Assembly: GCA_046566095.1 (NCBI GenBank)
Contig: JBKHXI010000051.1
Coordinates: 1-5,760 of the forward strand
Length of the DNA: 5,760 nucleotides
Reading direction: 5' to 3'
Source: CAMPJU01 sp046566095
GTDB taxonomy: Bacteria > Pseudomonadota > Gammaproteobacteria > Xanthomonadales > Xanthomonadaceae
Shown here: positions 4,532-5,760 of the stretch, piece after piece
Position numbering within the stretch: position 1 is the first letter of the stretch
Layout of the letters: every line of letters starts with the position of its first letter
Notes under the pieces: model-generated
What the model saw: only the letters and a program-made list of their open reading frames with translations
Told to the model about the DNA's origin: nothing
Databases searched by the model: none
Made by a program: the position numbers and the translations under genes

Positions 4532-5760
4532 ATGACCCCCCCTCCGCACCCGAGCACCGACGCGACCGCTGGCGCGGCTCCCGACCCGCGGCCGCCGCCG
4601 GCCCCCTCCGGCCCGCCGCGCAGCCTGCTGCCGGAGGCCATCGCCCCGGAGCTGCCGCCGCCGCCACGCCCGCTGCGGGCCGCGATCACCGCCGACTGGG
4701 CCCCGGACGAGGCCGCGCACCTGGCGCGACTGCTCGCGCAGGCGCGGCTGCCGGACGCCGACCGCGCCGCGGTGCAGGCCGCGGCCGCCGACCTGGTCCG
4801 CCGCGTGCGCGCCCGCGCCGCCGACCAGGGCGCGATCGAGGCCTTCATGCGCCAGTACGACCTGGGCAGCGAGGAAGGCGTGCTGCTGATGTGCGTGGCC
4901 GAGGCGCTGCTGCGCATCCCCGACCAGGACACCGCCGACAAGCTGATCCGCGACAAGCTCGGCGACGCCGACTGGCAGCGGCACATGGGCCAGTCCGATT
5001 CGGTGCTGGTCAACGCCTCGACCTGGGGCCTGATGCTGACCGGGCACCTGGTCGAGCTGGGGGACGACACCCGGCGCGACGTGCGCGGCGCCTTCCGGCG
5101 CATGGTCGGCCGCGTAGGCGAACCGGTGATCCGGCTGGCGGTGCGCCAGGCGATGCGGATCATGGGCCACCAGTTCGTGATGGGCCGGACCATCGACGAG
5201 GCGCTGGCGCGTTCGCGCAGGGGCGGCAACGCCGCCTACCGCTATTCGTTCGACATGCTCGGCGAGGCGGCGCTGACCGAACGCGACGCGCAGCGCTACC
5301 TGCAGGCCTACCGCGAGGCGATCGCGGCGATCGGCCGCGCCAACGCCGACCGCGCCGGCAATGCCGCCGATCCGTTCGGCGCGCCCTCGATCTCGACCAA
5401 GCTCTCGGCCCTGCATCCGCGCTACGAGCACGCCAAGCGCGCGCGGGTGCTGGCCGAACTCACGCCGCGGGTGCTCGAGCTGGCGCGGCTGGCGAAGGCG
5501 CAGGGCATCGGCTTCACCGTCGACGCCGAGGAGGCCGACCGGCTGGAGCTGTCGCTGGACGTGTTCGCCGCGGCCTACGCCGATCCGTCCCTGGACGGCT
5601 GGGAGGGCTGCGGGCTGGCGGTGCAGGCCTACCAGAAGCGCGCGCCGGCGGTGATCGACTACATCGTCGACCTCGCCCGCCGCCACGGCCGCCGGATCCC
5701 GCTGCGGCTGGTCAAGGGCGCCTACTGGGACAGCGAGGTCAAGCGCGCCCAGGTCGACGG
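4532..5760 (+). CDS. putA: Bifunctional proline dehydrogenase / P5C dehydrogenase PutA (partial, C-terminus beyond window)
   Basis: PutA oxidises proline to pyrroline-5-carboxylate with FAD, passing electrons to membrane quinone, then oxidises glutamate semialdehyde to glutamate with NAD+. The window holds 409 codons. Residues 1-47 are proline-rich (19 prolines). Residues from about 48 to 230 match the helical arm of PutA (RAAITADW, QARLP, SEEGVLLMCVAEALLRIPD, NASTWGL). The FAD barrel follows: YRYSFDMLGEAA (237-247), STKLSALHPRYE with Lys290, DAEEADRLELSLD with Asp331, VQAYQKR (364-370) and RLVKGAYWDSE (392-402). Lys290 and Asp331 correspond to E. coli Lys329 and Asp370. The rest of the barrel and the aldehyde dehydrogenase half lie outside. 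No N-terminal ribbon-helix-helix domain is present, so it is probably not its own repressor. ATG 4532 is chosen; an in-frame GTG at 4484, preceded by GGAG, would add 16 residues. It diverges from coxB. Confidence 0.95.
   Translation, partial: MTPPPHPSTDATAGAAPDPRPPPAPSGPPRSLLPEAIAPELPPPPRPLRAAITADWAPDEAAHLARLLAQARLPDADRAAVQAAAADLVRRVRARAADQGAIEAFMRQYDLGSEEGVLLMCVAEALLRIPDQDTADKLIRDKLGDADWQRHMGQSDSVLVNASTWGLMLTGHLVELGDDTRRDVRGAFRRMVGRVGEPVIRLAVRQAMRIMGHQFVMGRTIDEALARSRRGGNAAYRYSFDMLGEAALTERDAQRYLQAYREAIAAIGRANADRAGNAADPFGAPSISTKLSALHPRYEHAKRARVLAELTPRVLELARLAKAQGIGFTVDAEEADRLELSLDVFAAAYADPSLDGWEGCGLAVQAYQKRAPAVIDYIVDLARRHGRRIPLRLVKGAYWDSEVKRAQVD

Noticed and set aside
4192..5686. Long minus-strand open frames opposite putA (395 and 345 codons)
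   Set aside because: They lie antisense to a confidently identified PutA, have Arg/Ala/Gly-rich composition without family motifs, and are expected where GC-rich coding sequence suppresses stop codons on the other strand.
1..5760. CRISPR arrays, insertion sequences, tRNA or rRNA genes, phage or defence genes
   Set aside because: No regularly spaced repeats, transposase motifs, terminal inverted repeats or RNA gene signatures were seen; apart from the coxB-putA spacer the window is almost entirely core respiratory and catabolic coding sequence.

Overview
The window looks like a chromosomal segment of a GC-rich gammaproteobacterium, most likely a Xanthomonadaceae member of the Lysobacter/Luteimonas/Xanthomonas type. 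The basis is the strong G/C bias at third codon positions, the layout of the cytochrome oxidase operon, and a PutA whose sequence matches my memory of Xanthomonas PutA very closely and lacks the N-terminal ribbon-helix-helix domain. The genus cannot be fixed from the sequence alone.

Layout. On the minus strand, reading from about 4340 down to 1, lies a compact aa3-type cytochrome c oxidase operon. Its order is coxB (subunit II, CuA), coxA (subunit I, haems a and a3 plus CuB), a 46-residue single-membrane-span protein, ctaG/cox11 (copper insertion into CuB), and coxC (subunit III, running off the left edge). Spacing is tight: 56 bases between coxB and coxA, 4 bases from coxA to the small gene, a 4-base ATGA overlap into ctaG, and 16 bases to coxC. 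On the plus strand, divergent from coxB, putA begins near 4532 and runs off the right edge. It encodes the bifunctional proline dehydrogenase / P5C dehydrogenase, of which the helical domain and about half of the proline dehydrogenase barrel are present. Between coxB and putA is a very GC-rich intergenic stretch of about 490 bases. It holds a plausible minus-strand promoter for the cox operon, a -10-like box for putA, and several inverted repeats.

How the genes work together. CoxB accepts electrons from cytochrome c at CuA and CoxA reduces O2 and pumps protons. CoxC stabilises the core, while CtaG and probably the small membrane protein serve assembly. PutA oxidises proline and feeds electrons to the quinone pool, so both transcription units contribute to respiration, though no direct functional link is shown. 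All active-site residues I could check in CoxA, CoxB and CtaG are intact.

I found no clearly new biological system. The points most worth a second look are the acidic Pro/Ala-rich C-terminal extension of CoxB, the proline-rich N-terminus that stands where some PutA proteins carry a DNA-binding domain, and the palindromic elements of the shared cox/putA intergenic region.
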